A stretch of DNA of 64,000 nucleotides from an uncultured Polaribacter sp. (GCA_947497755.1 CANMHT010000013.1:22520-86519); one strand, 5' to 3'. Numbered from the stretch's first letter, positions 26,853 to 36,985 are shown. A program made the numbers and translations. The notes: generated by a model from the sequence alone, not told the origin.

Positions 26853-29800
26853 CTGGTTTTATAAGGTAAGTTTTAATATTATTTTTTATGCCTAACTTTC
26901 TTCGATCCATTGAATAAATTCTATCTTTTAACTGTCTTTCTATTTCACATTTTATAATCATACTTTTATTAATTTTTCTTAAAAAATCTAAAATAAAAGA
27001 AACACTAACCTTTAATTCAACTCCTTCACTTTCTACACTATCAGTGTATCTGTATTCAGTGGTCTCACTCCAATGCTGATATTCAGATATTAACTGATCA
27101 TTATGAAAAGCTCTTTTGAAAAAGTTGTCATAGGTTATTTCAAATGTATTTAGAACTTTTTTTCCAAAAACTATATAGTCTTTTCCTATGTCTTTTGAAA
27201 ATGGATCGTCGGAATCTAAACCTCCTTCGTGTTCGGGTCTAGGGTTATTAAGCCATCCAAAATACTCAAATCCCAAATCTTTTATTTCAAATCTATCTTC
27301 ATCATCTTCAAAAGGTATTACATAGTCATGACAATCTTTAGCAGTCTGAAAAGCTCTTAATAATGCTTCAGCTCCTTTATTAGATACTAAAGCTGACCTT
27401 ATAGAAACAGATTCGTAGTTTTCTCCAAAATATCTACTTCCTCCTCTAAAGACCATTAAATAGTTTTTACCAAAATAATGATCAAAACCAACTTCAGAAT
27501 CAAATTTTATATCTTCTACATTATCCCTCCAGTTCTCATCAAACTTTTCAAATTCGTTAAACCAATATTTCTTTTCTAAAGGCAAAGGATCTCTAGAATC
27601 TGACAACCAATAGTCATTCCATGTATTTGATTTTGATTGCAACCAATAATCCCATGTTCCCCATTCTCCATCAGTCTCTGATTTTATAAGAGGGTGTTTT
27701 TGTAATAAATCATGTGCAGCACAGAACATAGAATGGTATTCAAAGTATGTTTCTAAGGGTTCAATTGTAGGTATATTACCTTTACTAGTACTTATAAGCT
27801 CATAATAATTTCTTTCATTTCGTAATTGATCCCTAACATAATCTTCTTTATTGGGATTTCCTCGATAACCCCATTTTTGAGTAATATATTTATCTGCCAA
27901 ATCAGCAACGTCATCTTCAGATAAATTGAAAGAGCGGCTTAGTCCCTGATATAAATAAGGAAGAGTATCTAATGAATCAAACTTGAACACCCTGTTTTTA
28001 CTTGAAGATGATTTCTTAATTCCTCTATTCCCATTAAATAAATCCCTTTCCATTTTCTCAAATGAACTAATTAAAACACTATTAATTAGTTCTTTTTCAT
28101 GTGCGGTATAAATTTGGTCATTGTAAATATTAAGATTGAGGCAGGTTTTTTTTATAAAAGACCTAATTAAGATATGCGGTAAATCTTCATTTAGTAATTC
28201 TTTAAAGAATTCATTCTTAAATGGAATTAAAGCCTTCGGGTTTTCTTTACTAGTTCTTTCTAATGCAATCCATAAATATAGTTTGGCTGAAATCCAATAG
28301 AACATATATTCCTTATTTTGAAATGGATGACAGTTTTTTTGATTTTGAGAATCAAGTAGATTTTTCAATATTTCAGACTCTCCTAGGTTAATTAATCTTC
28401 TTATTGAATGTATAGCCATCCATCTATTTCTTTTATCTGGATGTCCTAAAATAAATCTTAAAACTTCTGATATTAATTTATTTGACGATCCAGGAGGAAT
28501 CAATTCTTCATTCCAAACTCCATCAGCTATATTTTCATCTATTGTTGAGTTCCAACTATCCAAAACCCAAGAGAGTAAGTCTTCATTTTCTTGTTTAGTT
28601 AAACGATTATTGATTAAATTAAAAACGCCATAAATTGATTCATCTGTTAATAAGTCTATTTTTTCAGGTAAAATATTCATTAATATATTTACCATACTAT
28701 CATTGGTAATGCAAAATAAATCAGCAAACTTCTTTATGTCGCATATTCTTAGATGATTGTCTTCATTAAATCCATTAAACCATGTAAGTAATACGTAACG
28801 ATATTTGTTTTTCATCCACTTTTTTACGCCTGGGTGTATCTTCCATTCTATAATTCGCTCTTTTAGTGCCGTCTCAAAAGAGTAAAAACTTAAATATTCT
28901 GGAGAAACATTAATTAAAGCATTTAATTGATTGACATAATCTTGCGGCAAACACTTATTTTTTATTTCAGTTAAAAAGTTATCAATTTGCCACCTATAAT
29001 GATAATCTTCATTTGTATCTATAATAACTTTAATAGAATCCTCAATATCTTGACTAGATAAAATATTTATTGATTCAATATCTATATTATGACAATGGTC
29101 TTCTTTTGAAAAGTTATTTTTATATTTTGACTCTTTTTCTAAGGCTTCAACTTTTCTAAATTCAACAAACTCATTAAGTTTTTCTATTGCCCCCTCTTTT
29201 AAAAATTTATTGTCTTTAACCTTTGAATATAATTCATCTATTAGTGAATTATTTTGATCTAGCCTTAAATCCCTATAGGTAGTTTCAATAAAATATGTCT
29301 TATTATTAATATCGTTTTCTATATTATAAGCATTAATAATTTGATGATATAATTCAATTAATTCATCATGATAGTAGTTACTATTTAGGGGTAATAAAGC
29401 ATTTGCAACTTTGTGATTTATAGTTTTATTTTTTAACGCTACATTTAAAAGAGAAGGAACATATTTGTTTAAACTTAGTATATTTCTGTGATGCCAGCGA
29501 CACATAATTGAAAAAGCTGATCCTGGATCAAAATTAAAAACCCCTTTTAGACCTTCTTTGTAAGGAAAATGTTCTTTATCATAATACCCTAGCTTTATAT
29601 CAGCATATTCTATAAATCGGGCATACTCATAAGCTAGATTTGGGTTAAACTTAGGTATACCCTGTTCACTTAATTCATATAAACATCTAATTTTAGCGAA
29701 AGCTTCATAGTCAATATCAGAAACAGCTTCTATAGCCTTATCGAAATAATATTTTCCTGTTTCCCTATCTATTTTAGAACCAAATAAAGAACACTCAATA

Positions 29801-32800
29801 TATAACTCTGTAATCTCTGATGCAGATAAGGAACTTTCAATTATAAATTCATCAATCTCATTAAGTAATTTTAAACACAAAACATGGCTTTTTACTAAAT
29901 GTGAAATTCTATCTAAAATTCTTAACCTTAATGAAATTCTATTTGATTTCCCATTATTAAAAGAATTTAAGACTAATTCTACCCTTTCGCTATTAAGCTC
30001 TATCAGTAAAAGAAAATTAAAAATGCTACTTGCTAGATAGTTTAAACGATCCTGTGCCCAGTGGGTATAATGTCTAAATTCCCAATCCTTTTCAACGCTA
30101 TTACAAATCAGTTTAAACTTCTCACTACATTCTTCTGTGGTTAATCTTCCTGTTATTTTATCAGCTTTTAACTGAAAGATAGAAACCGCATGCTTAAAAA
30201 AATTATCAAAATCTTTCTTATCATCTTCTATACTTCTTCTTTTTTTATAATCCTCTATTTCCTTTAAATTCTTGAAATTATCAGGGTATAAACTTTCTAA
30301 TTGAATAACTTTTCCATTTAAAGAGGCCTTTAGTGTATTTATTCTTAGACTTAAATTGAGCTCTATTTCAGAATCTTTATTTGTATTATACTTATTTGAA
30401 AAATGGGGAACCCGAGATGGATTCTTATAATTGACTTTATTTAGAATATCAATTATTTTATTTTTATCAACTTTATTTTCAAAACTTAAGATTTCACAAA
30501 AGTCTACAATTGAAGAATAAAAAATTATTTCAAGTTTTATTTTTTTGCTTAATATTTTTAATAAATAAGAAGTAATTATTTCTGTATCAAATTTATCTGT
30601 ATCAAAACCAAATTTGAAAAGTTTATTAATAATAAATATTTGGGTTATAATAGGAACGTCTATTTTTTTTAGCCAAGACTCTATTTCCTCCCTTTTTGAA
30701 AACAATAAAATATTATCGAGTAGATAATTTCCGGATGAAATTCTAGCAGACTTCGGTGACCATCTAGTAAGTGATTGATAAGCTTTAGTTGAATTGTTTG
30801 TTAACCTTAATACAGCTTCCGTTTCAAAAGCTATATCTAAGCTACTTATCGGATACTTTCTTAATTCTTTTTCTTCAACTGAATTACGCCTCCATTCTAA
30901 CCAGTTATGTGCAGTCCTTAAATGTTTTTTAGTAATATCCGTATCAGAAGGGCTTCTAGAATATATACCAGCTAATTTGAGGTGGAATGATCCTCCCCAA
31001 GATTTTTCTTCAGAATTTGTAATTAACTTATATAACGAAGCTTCGTCTCCAAACCTTATAACTAAATCTGGGTTAGTAACCAATAAATTAGTTAATGCTT
31101 TATCAGTTTTAGACTCTTCAGCTGCTATGAATAAAAGTTTGAAAAATGTTAAATTATCAGTTTGATTATCTGCAATTTTCATTGCTAGTTTTGCTCTACT
31201 GATATATACTTCTTTATTTCTAATTGGATCGGTTGGATATGATCTATATTTTTTATCAAGAACAACCTCCTTTAAATCTTCTTTAAACCCCGCTTGAAAT
31301 AAAATGTCTGCTAAATTAATAGAGGCATATTCATTCCCTTCCGCTTCTTCAAGAAACAACTTGGCAATACTGTTTAAATCCAAACTTGTTGGACTGTATT
31401 TTTCTCTGATATAGTTTTCAAAATCTTCATCTCTAAAGCTGAATTTTTTATTATCTAATATTAAACCATGCCAAATATCTGCTGATAAATCTTGTAAAAA
31501 CCCCTCATTTACATTTAATATTTGTGATATAAAATGCAACGGTACTGGTCTTGGTAATGTAATTAGATTTGTAAAAAATCTATTTATTAACTTTCTACCA
31601 TTATTACCTATTTTTTTAACTGCTTCATTTATTCTTTCTTCTATTAAATCTTCAACAATTTTACCATTGGGTTTCAAATAATTGATAACTCTATCAACAC
31701 CATCTTTCTTTAAATTAATAGCATATGATTGTACTCGCGGTATTCCTTTTGTTAAAAGATGAAATTCTTCTATATTTTTATCTGTACTATTTGGGAAAGA
31801 GTGGTTTAAATGTTTTTGGGTTTCATTTTTGCTAAAAGGTAAAATTTCAATATCAACATATTCATCAGGTAAATTAAGACTTTCTTTTCGATAGCTTCTA
31901 GTAGTGAAAATTAATTTACAATCCTCTGAGAAAGTTTCTTCTAACAAATCATGTACAAAAGAATTTTCTTCTCTTTTTTCTGCAGCTGTAATATTATTAT
32001 CAGCAGCGTCAATAATAATAACCAAATACGCTTCCTTATTTCTCTCTTTTAAAATTTTGATAGCATCATTAATTCTTCTTTTAAATTCTCTGAGATATAC
32101 ATCTTCAGATTCATTTTTATTAATCAAAAAATTTGTACCAATTCTTTTAGCAATTTCATTAGCAATATGTGGTAAAGCATTTTTATGTAGATGCCTTCTG
32201 TCCGAAGGGTCTAAATAAGATCCATTTCCATAGCAATCAAAAGTTATACATTCACAGAAATCAGGTATAAAATCACTTATTTGTTGAGTTAATGTGGATT
32301 TACCTATACCAGCTCCACCATGCAAACAAATAGGAAGACCTTTATTTTTTTCAATCTTTGATAAGATATCTTTTAGTTGTTCTCTTTCAACTCTCTTTGA
32401 AAGTTTTTCAAAATGTTGTGAGACTGGAAATAGACTTTCTAAACTACCATTAGTAAAACCTAAACTTGCAATTATGTCATATAGAGTAAGTCTAACATAA
32501 TCCTTAGATTCTGGCATCATTTTTTTCCAAATGAGTCTTGACAAATTATTAAACTGATTCCTCGAAGATATACTTGTATTACTAATTGCTACAATTAAAT
32601 CCCTTTCCAAATAATCTCTGGAACTGACTCCACAATCTTCAAAATCTATTAAACTTATAAAATCAGAAAATTCTGTTACTTTTAATTCTGATGCTTTTAA
32701 TAATTTTTGGAAAGCATTATTGTAAGACTTTAGATTTTTAAGAATTGTATTGAAATTTTTCTTTTTATCTAAAGGATATAAATGTTTTTGAATACTAGAA

Positions 32801-33273
32801 ATTGCTTGTAGGTGCGATTTATTAATATTTCTATTGCTAACTAATTTTATTTTTACTTTTTCAAGCACTAAATCTCTTCCAAATTCTTCAACAAAAGTTT
32901 TATATATAGATGCAAATCTGTGAATTATTGAACCTCTATAACTACTACTTTTTTTCCCTTTATATAAACTTGAAAAATTCCAATTTTTATTAGCTTTTCT
33001 TGTACTATATTTTAATTGAGAAATTACAACTTTGTTAGCATCTACAAAACTTTCCCCTCCATAATATTCGACTAAATCAATTCCTAATAATTTTTCTCCA
33101 TAAGGGTCTATTTTAGAAGATAACGATTTTTCAACCCCCTCAATACTAACTACTTTTAAACCATCATAATCAAAATTTAATAACTCTAAACATTTTTTAA
33201 TAGTCCATAGAATATGGAAATCATCTCCTGCGCTTGATAAATCAGCATCAGGCATTGTTTTTTTTTCAATCAT
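26806..33273 (-). CDS. Avs3-like giant STAND ATPase with N-terminal nuclease
   Basis: A 2155-aa protein. Residues 1-200 look like the Cap4/DUF4297-type dsDNA nuclease: DDFHILWTIKKCLELL, then GIDLVEYY, then KVVISQLKYSTRK, with Asp66 and the Q86-x-K88 as probable catalytic residues. ICLHGGAGIGKSTLTQQI near residue 314 is the P-loop. LVIIIDAADNN and LIFTTRSYR complete the STAND NTPase. About 1500 residues of helical repeats follow as the sensor. This matches AVAST type III proteins, which in enterobacteria sense phage terminase. Target and assignment here are inference. Confidence 0.75.
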   Translation of the reverse strand: MIEKKTMPDADLSSAGDDFHILWTIKKCLELLNFDYDGLKVVSIEGVEKSLSSKIDPYGEKLLGIDLVEYYGGESFVDANKVVISQLKYSTRKANKNWNFSSLYKGKKSSSYRGSIIHRFASIYKTFVEEFGRDLVLEKVKIKLVSNRNINKSHLQAISSIQKHLYPLDKKKNFNTILKNLKSYNNAFQKLLKASELKVTEFSDFISLIDFEDCGVSSRDYLERDLIVAISNTSISSRNQFNNLSRLIWKKMMPESKDYVRLTLYDIIASLGFTNGSLESLFPVSQHFEKLSKRVEREQLKDILSKIEKNKGLPICLHGGAGIGKSTLTQQISDFIPDFCECITFDCYGNGSYLDPSDRRHLHKNALPHIANEIAKRIGTNFLINKNESEDVYLREFKRRINDAIKILKERNKEAYLVIIIDAADNNITAAEKREENSFVHDLLEETFSEDCKLIFTTRSYRKESLNLPDEYVDIEILPFSKNETQKHLNHSFPNSTDKNIEEFHLLTKGIPRVQSYAINLKKDGVDRVINYLKPNGKIVEDLIEERINEAVKKIGNNGRKLINRFFTNLITLPRPVPLHFISQILNVNEGFLQDLSADIWHGLILDNKKFSFRDEDFENYIREKYSPTSLDLNSIAKLFLEEAEGNEYASINLADILFQAGFKEDLKEVVLDKKYRSYPTDPIRNKEVYISRAKLAMKIADNQTDNLTFFKLLFIAAEESKTDKALTNLLVTNPDLVIRFGDEASLYKLITNSEEKSWGGSFHLKLAGIYSRSPSDTDITKKHLRTAHNWLEWRRNSVEEKELRKYPISSLDIAFETEAVLRLTNNSTKAYQSLTRWSPKSARISSGNYLLDNILLFSKREEIESWLKKIDVPIITQIFIINKLFKFGFDTDKFDTEIITSYLLKILSKKIKLEIIFYSSIVDFCEILSFENKVDKNKIIDILNKVNYKNPSRVPHFSNKYNTNKDSEIELNLSLRINTLKASLNGKVIQLESLYPDNFKNLKEIEDYKKRRSIEDDKKDFDNFFKHAVSIFQLKADKITGRLTTEECSEKFKLICNSVEKDWEFRHYTHWAQDRLNYLASSIFNFLLLIELNSERVELVLNSFNNGKSNRISLRLRILDRISHLVKSHVLCLKLLNEIDEFIIESSLSASEITELYIECSLFGSKIDRETGKYYFDKAIEAVSDIDYEAFAKIRCLYELSEQGIPKFNPNLAYEYARFIEYADIKLGYYDKEHFPYKEGLKGVFNFDPGSAFSIMCRWHHRNILSLNKYVPSLLNVALKNKTINHKVANALLPLNSNYYHDELIELYHQIINAYNIENDINNKTYFIETTYRDLRLDQNNSLIDELYSKVKDNKFLKEGAIEKLNEFVEFRKVEALEKESKYKNNFSKEDHCHNIDIESINILSSQDIEDSIKVIIDTNEDYHYRWQIDNFLTEIKNKCLPQDYVNQLNALINVSPEYLSFYSFETALKERIIEWKIHPGVKKWMKNKYRYVLLTWFNGFNEDNHLRICDIKKFADLFCITNDSMVNILMNILPEKIDLLTDESIYGVFNLINNRLTKQENEDLLSWVLDSWNSTIDENIADGVWNEELIPPGSSNKLISEVLRFILGHPDKRNRWMAIHSIRRLINLGESEILKNLLDSQNQKNCHPFQNKEYMFYWISAKLYLWIALERTSKENPKALIPFKNEFFKELLNEDLPHILIRSFIKKTCLNLNIYNDQIYTAHEKELINSVLISSFEKMERDLFNGNRGIKKSSSSKNRVFKFDSLDTLPYLYQGLSRSFNLSEDDVADLADKYITQKWGYRGNPNKEDYVRDQLRNERNYYELISTSKGNIPTIEPLETYFEYHSMFCAAHDLLQKHPLIKSETDGEWGTWDYWLQSKSNTWNDYWLSDSRDPLPLEKKYWFNEFEKFDENWRDNVEDIKFDSEVGFDHYFGKNYLMVFRGGSRYFGENYESVSIRSALVSNKGAEALLRAFQTAKDCHDYVIPFEDDEDRFEIKDLGFEYFGWLNNPRPEHEGGLDSDDPFSKDIGKDYIVFGKKVLNTFEITYDNFFKRAFHNDQLISEYQHWSETTEYRYTDSVESEGVELKVSVSFILDFLRKINKSMIIKCEIERQLKDRIYSMDRRKLGIKNNIKTYLIKPDGTVKTLRGRNYKIR

Positions 33274-33286
33274 AGCTATTCACTTT

Positions 33287-34069
33287 TTAGCCTAAACCAT
33301 AATAAACCAATTTATCATAATCCTTTTTACTATTTAATAGAATCTTTGGTAATTTAATATAGAAGTCATTATTAAAACCAAATTCGAAGAATAGAACATA
33401 CTTATTAAAAGGTGGTTTAAATTTCTCCATTGATTCATCAAACAATTCAACTTGAAACTTAAAGGCTCTTTTTTGTGGAACTTCAATTTCTTCTTGTAAC
33501 ACTGTGTTTACTTTTTCTCTATCATCAGGCATCTTTATTTTATATTTAATACTTGGTCTTAATATATTTGGAAGAGGAGTATCTTGACATGCCATCCCAA
33601 TCGGAAGCCTTTTAGTTTTGATGATTATATTTGTTAGTAAAACTGTTTGTTCTGTTTGGTTAATGAAACTAAAATTAAATATTGGAAAAAGTGATTTCAT
33701 ATTTACTGCTTCGAAAGCATTTGGTACATTCTCAATTGGTTGCCAACCACAATTATCCGAATCTACCCTTACTGAAATGAATTGAACTTTTTCTTTTTTG
33801 AATTTTATATTTTCTTTGAGCTCTTTAACTTTTTTTATTGGAATATCTCCTTTTGTTATCTTTGAATGACAAGTTGGACATATTAAAAGTAAATTTTCAA
33901 TATAGTTATTAGAAGGATCTTCATCTATATGATGAATTTCAAAATGCCCTACATCTTTACTTCTACAAAATGGGCAAGATGAAGAAATCTCTTTTTGTAA
34001 TTCTGCTCTAACTTTATTTTTTTGAGGGATCTTTTTCCTAGTTTTCTTTAGCATATTTTTATCAATCAT
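33287..34069 (-). CDS. HNH endonuclease-domain protein heading STAND operon
   Basis: A 260-aa protein. Residues 32-68 carry an HNH nuclease with zinc-binding CPFC and CPTC knuckles, the EIHHIDEDPSNN core, and a terminal His in CPTCHSKI. The C-terminal 160 residues are beta-rich (for example FNFSFINQTEQTVLLTNIII) and not recognised. They may be a protein-binding or sensor domain. Only 13 bases separate its stop from the giant ATPase ATG, so it is the first gene of the operon. It may be a second nuclease effector, or a regulator. Confidence 0.75.
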   Translation of the reverse strand: MIDKNMLKKTRKKIPQKNKVRAELQKEISSSCPFCRSKDVGHFEIHHIDEDPSNNYIENLLLICPTCHSKITKGDIPIKKVKELKENIKFKKEKVQFISVRVDSDNCGWQPIENVPNAFEAVNMKSLFPIFNFSFINQTEQTVLLTNIIIKTKRLPIGMACQDTPLPNILRPSIKYKIKMPDDREKVNTVLQEEIEVPQKRAFKFQVELFDESMEKFKPPFNKYVLFFEFGFNNDFYIKLPKILLNSKKDYDKLVYYGLG

Positions 34070-34084
34070 TTCTCGTAATAAAAA

Positions 34085-34106
34085 AGCTAATGAATTAACA
34101 TTAGCT
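34085..34106 (-). promoter_or_regulatory. leader hairpin followed by U run before HNH gene
   Basis: In the minus sense, agctaatg / cattagct form an 8-bp stem with a 6-base loop followed by a run of T, ending about 15 bases before the start codon. It could act as an attenuator or weak terminator. A possible -7-like box (tatatttatg in the minus sense, around 34145-34155) lies upstream. Confidence 0.4.
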
Positions 34107-34325
34107 CCTAAAACTATAATATAATCTGGGACTATTTAGCACCATAAATATACATATTTTGTGTAATAGAATTCTTATGGATTAACCTATTTTATATTTA
34201 TTTATAATCTTTTATCTTTATTCTCCTTATCAAAAGCTATCAAATTAGAAAGAATAAAAGAGAGAATTAAGATTAATCTTCCTCACTAAGCCATTCTCCA
34301 TTAGAAAATCTAGTTTAAAACATTT

Positions 34326-34661
34326 CTATATATTACATTCAAGGTATTTTTTGTGAAAATCTGAATCATTCTTTTTAATTATCATAAATCTATCAGAACT
34401 GAATTGAGGAAATTGATCATAAGTAACATCAATAATTAAATCCCTATACTCAAGCCAACCATGAGATTTTCCTTCATTCCAGCCGCTTTTATACTGAACA
34501 TCTTTAAATCCAATATTTGTTAATCTTGCTTTAAGGATATCTGAAGCATTTCCACAACACCCTATTGGAAAGCAATCACTACCTTCAAACCTTAAACTTC
34601 CATTTAATATATCTTTTCGAAGTTCAACACAACAATCTAGAATTTTGTTTATTTCATTCAT
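34326..34661 (-). CDS. transglutaminase/papain-like fold protein
   Basis: About 111 aa from ATG 34661. A longer frame would need a GTG 18 bases upstream. The order FPIGCCGNAS (Cys nucleophile), SHGWLEY (His) and IIDVTYDQF (Asp) matches the C-H-D triad of small transglutaminase-like or papain-like proteins. It has no signal peptide and so acts in the cytoplasm. It stands alone between the STAND operon and the PIN-like gene. The role is unknown; a protease or toxin-modifying role is possible. Confidence 0.55.
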   Translation of the reverse strand: MNEINKILDCCVELRKDILNGSLRFEGSDCFPIGCCGNASDILKARLTNIGFKDVQYKSGWNEGKSHGWLEYRDLIIDVTYDQFPQFSSDRFMIIKKNDSDFHKKYLECNI

Positions 34662-34741
34662 CTTTTTTCGATAGAACACTTGAGTTCAATAATTTCATAT
34701 AATATGTTTGTATAAGACTTTTTTGCATGTTTAAGCACCTG

Positions 34742-34812
34742 ATTTAATAAATACAAAACGAATAGAAAATCCGCGAGGATTTTCGCTAGTAGGCAAAAAC
34801 TAGTAATAAATT
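34742..34812. repeat. intergenic repeat C, copy 1
   Basis: A stretch with the hairpin gaaaatccgcgaggattttc, repeated with few changes at 42836-42906. It lies just left of the aaaactagtaataaat sequence, upstream of the small protease-like gene and next to the 3' end of the PIN-like gene. Confidence 0.6.
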
Positions 34813-34822
34813 TTAAATACTG

Positions 34823-36232
34823 TTAACTGTTCGGGTTTTCTTTTTCATAGTCCCAATATAATTGTACAAAACCGTTTATAGACTGAAGCCTTAATATTAA
34901 GTTTTCAAATTTCCATTTTCTTCCATTCCATTTTTCAATGTTATATTCGTTTGGTTTTAACTCGCCTTCGTTATTTAGGTCTGCTCCAAAATAAATCAAT
35001 AATCGTTTGACAAGTATTTCTACTTCTTTTGGTATAATGAACCAATTACTTGGCTTATTTTGACTTAAGAAAGTTGAACTCTCTTCTGATTCATCTGTTG
35101 GAAAAAAACAAATGATTTTATTAAAAAAACCAAATAAAAAGAATGGGAAATAGTATGTCCTGTAAATTCCATCTTCGGTTTTTGATTCATAAAAGTTATC
35201 TGAATTGAGGATGTCTTGTATGATTCTTAAATCTATTACTGGATTGTTATAATCTAAAAACTTTTTGTAAAAGTCAATGAATTCATTTGGTTTAAACACT
35301 CTTGTATTAATGTTTAGTTTTTCGTAGACTTTTTTTGTCTTTTTATAAGATTTGTTGTCATTAACCACATAAATATTACAAGTAGAAGCAAAAGAAGCAT
35401 GAAACCCATCATCAGTTGTGTTTTTGAATGTCTCCTTTCTTCCTTTTTTAATATTAACTTTATCTTCTTGATAACCGTGCATATCTAATTTAATATACTC
35501 ATTTGTAATATCATCAAACCATTGTGGACTGTATTTCGATTCTTGTTTTAAATGGTCAAGTGATACACCTAGTTTATCATAACTTTTTTGTATTAAATCA
35601 AAAGGGTTCTCTGTGTCGAAAATTTTATCTCTATTGATTCCTGTACCACTTTGGACAGTTTGTCTTAAATCTTTGTAACCTTCTAATTCGTTCAGGTTGA
35701 AGTTCATTTTGCTAAAACTTTTAAAAAATCCATCCATTGTTGGATTTTTTCTTAAACCAGGAAACATTTCATCCATAATTTGAGAACTTTCAGGATTATT
35801 GAAAGCTTGCTTAACGGATTCCTCGATAGGTAAGGATTTGAGCAAGTCAAATGTTGATTTTACTAAACTTTTAGATAATTCATCATCTTCAAAATTTTTC
35901 ATTAATCCATCAATACTCAAATCACTAAAAGTGTCTTTTTCAGAGATATTTTGCTCAAATAATTCTTTAGGTGGATAAAAATCTAAGACAATTCCTTTGC
36001 CATTATTAAATAGACAATATTCGTTAGTGACGCTTGAAATAAATTCTAAATCAGAGTTAATATATTCTTTTTGTTCAGGTGTATTATTGAAACTTGAAGA
36101 TAAATCGTTTATATGTGATGTTGAAAACGGAATTAATAATTTTTCGTTGTCTTGAATTATTTCTTTTAACTCGGAATGGTTACCGTTTTTCATTTGTGAT
36201 AGAACATTCCAGTCAAAGTATATTTTAATCAT
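34823..36232 (-). CDS. PIN-like domain protein
   Basis: A 469-aa protein. The start MIKIYFDWNVLSQMKNG has the first Asp of PIN-like RNases, and TDDGFHASFASTCNIYVVND (about residues 275-294) looks like the second half of the fold with further acidic residues. Between them lies a helical insertion of more than 200 residues, and a C-terminal unknown domain follows. PIN-like proteins of this kind occur as single-gene defence or toxin candidates. No antitoxin-like partner was seen next to it. Confidence 0.55.
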   Translation of the reverse strand: MIKIYFDWNVLSQMKNGNHSELKEIIQDNEKLLIPFSTSHINDLSSSFNNTPEQKEYINSDLEFISSVTNEYCLFNNGKGIVLDFYPPKELFEQNISEKDTFSDLSIDGLMKNFEDDELSKSLVKSTFDLLKSLPIEESVKQAFNNPESSQIMDEMFPGLRKNPTMDGFFKSFSKMNFNLNELEGYKDLRQTVQSGTGINRDKIFDTENPFDLIQKSYDKLGVSLDHLKQESKYSPQWFDDITNEYIKLDMHGYQEDKVNIKKGRKETFKNTTDDGFHASFASTCNIYVVNDNKSYKKTKKVYEKLNINTRVFKPNEFIDFYKKFLDYNNPVIDLRIIQDILNSDNFYESKTEDGIYRTYYFPFFLFGFFNKIICFFPTDESEESSTFLSQNKPSNWFIIPKEVEILVKRLLIYFGADLNNEGELKPNEYNIEKWNGRKWKFENLILRLQSINGFVQLYWDYEKENPNS

Positions 36233-36442
36233 TTTTTAGTATTTCAAGACGTATGAGTTAGTTCAGCTTACAGGTAAAGTATATGTGCATGATTTGTTTG
36301 CATGAATTTAGTAAAAAAACAGTTAACTATTACGTGCTTTGAAATCCGCAAGGTTTTTCCTTTGGAAAAACTTTTTAAGCTATTAATTAGCTCGGTTTTG
36401 GCACCCGTTTTTTATTTCAAATTATTACTTAAATTTACATAT

Positions 36443-36985
36443 ATGAAAAAATTTATAATTCCCAAAAATGAATGGAAATCAATTCCCCTTGATTCAGTTG
36501 AATTTATTTTAAAAGAAGGAAAAGATTATCTCGAATATACTTTAAATGAATCTGATAAAATCACAAAAAGAGCTTATTCTATTATTCTTATTTTATTTGC
36601 TATTCTTTCAGGTGTTGTTGCTTATACTTTTAATAAAATGGTTTTAAAAGATTTTCATCCTATAGTTTTTTTAAACTACGGATTAGTTGTTGCTTTAACT
36701 ATAATATTATTCCGTTTTGGGGTTTTAATTTTTCCTAGAACAATTAAAGTTAAAGGAAGAATTCCTAAAAAAATAGCTTTACCTCAATTTTTAAATAATC
36801 CAAAACTAACTAAAGAAGAAAACTATCTTTCATTTATTATTCAGGATATTGAAGTAGTTCAAGATAAAATAGATTTTAATTTAGTTCAAAACAAAAAGCG
36901 ACAAGAAAAATTAAAATTTAACATGATCTTAGTCACTATATTGTTTCCGTTATACTTAATTATAGCGTTTTTTACAACACTTTAA
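36443..36985 (+). CDS. three-helix membrane protein of unknown function
   Basis: About 180 aa from ATG 36443 (MKKFIIPKNEWKS). The frame extends further upstream to 36302, but that part looks like leader sequence rather than protein. There are two membrane segments at about 50-70 and 80-100, a polar region, and a last hydrophobic segment at the C-terminus. The layout resembles small membrane effectors of nucleotide-signalling defence systems, but no family is recognised. It is the only + strand gene in this part of the island. Confidence 0.55.
   Translation: MKKFIIPKNEWKSIPLDSVEFILKEGKDYLEYTLNESDKITKRAYSIILILFAILSGVVAYTFNKMVLKDFHPIVFLNYGLVVALTIILFRFGVLIFPRTIKVKGRIPKKIALPQFLNNPKLTKEENYLSFIIQDIEVVQDKIDFNLVQNKKRQEKLKFNMILVTILFPLYLIIAFFTTL

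Noticed and set aside
36302..36442. N-terminal extension of the membrane protein at 36443
   Set aside because: The extra 47 residues read like translated leader sequence (hairpin ccgcaaggtttttcctttgg and promoter-like DNA); the internal ATG gives a normal protein.
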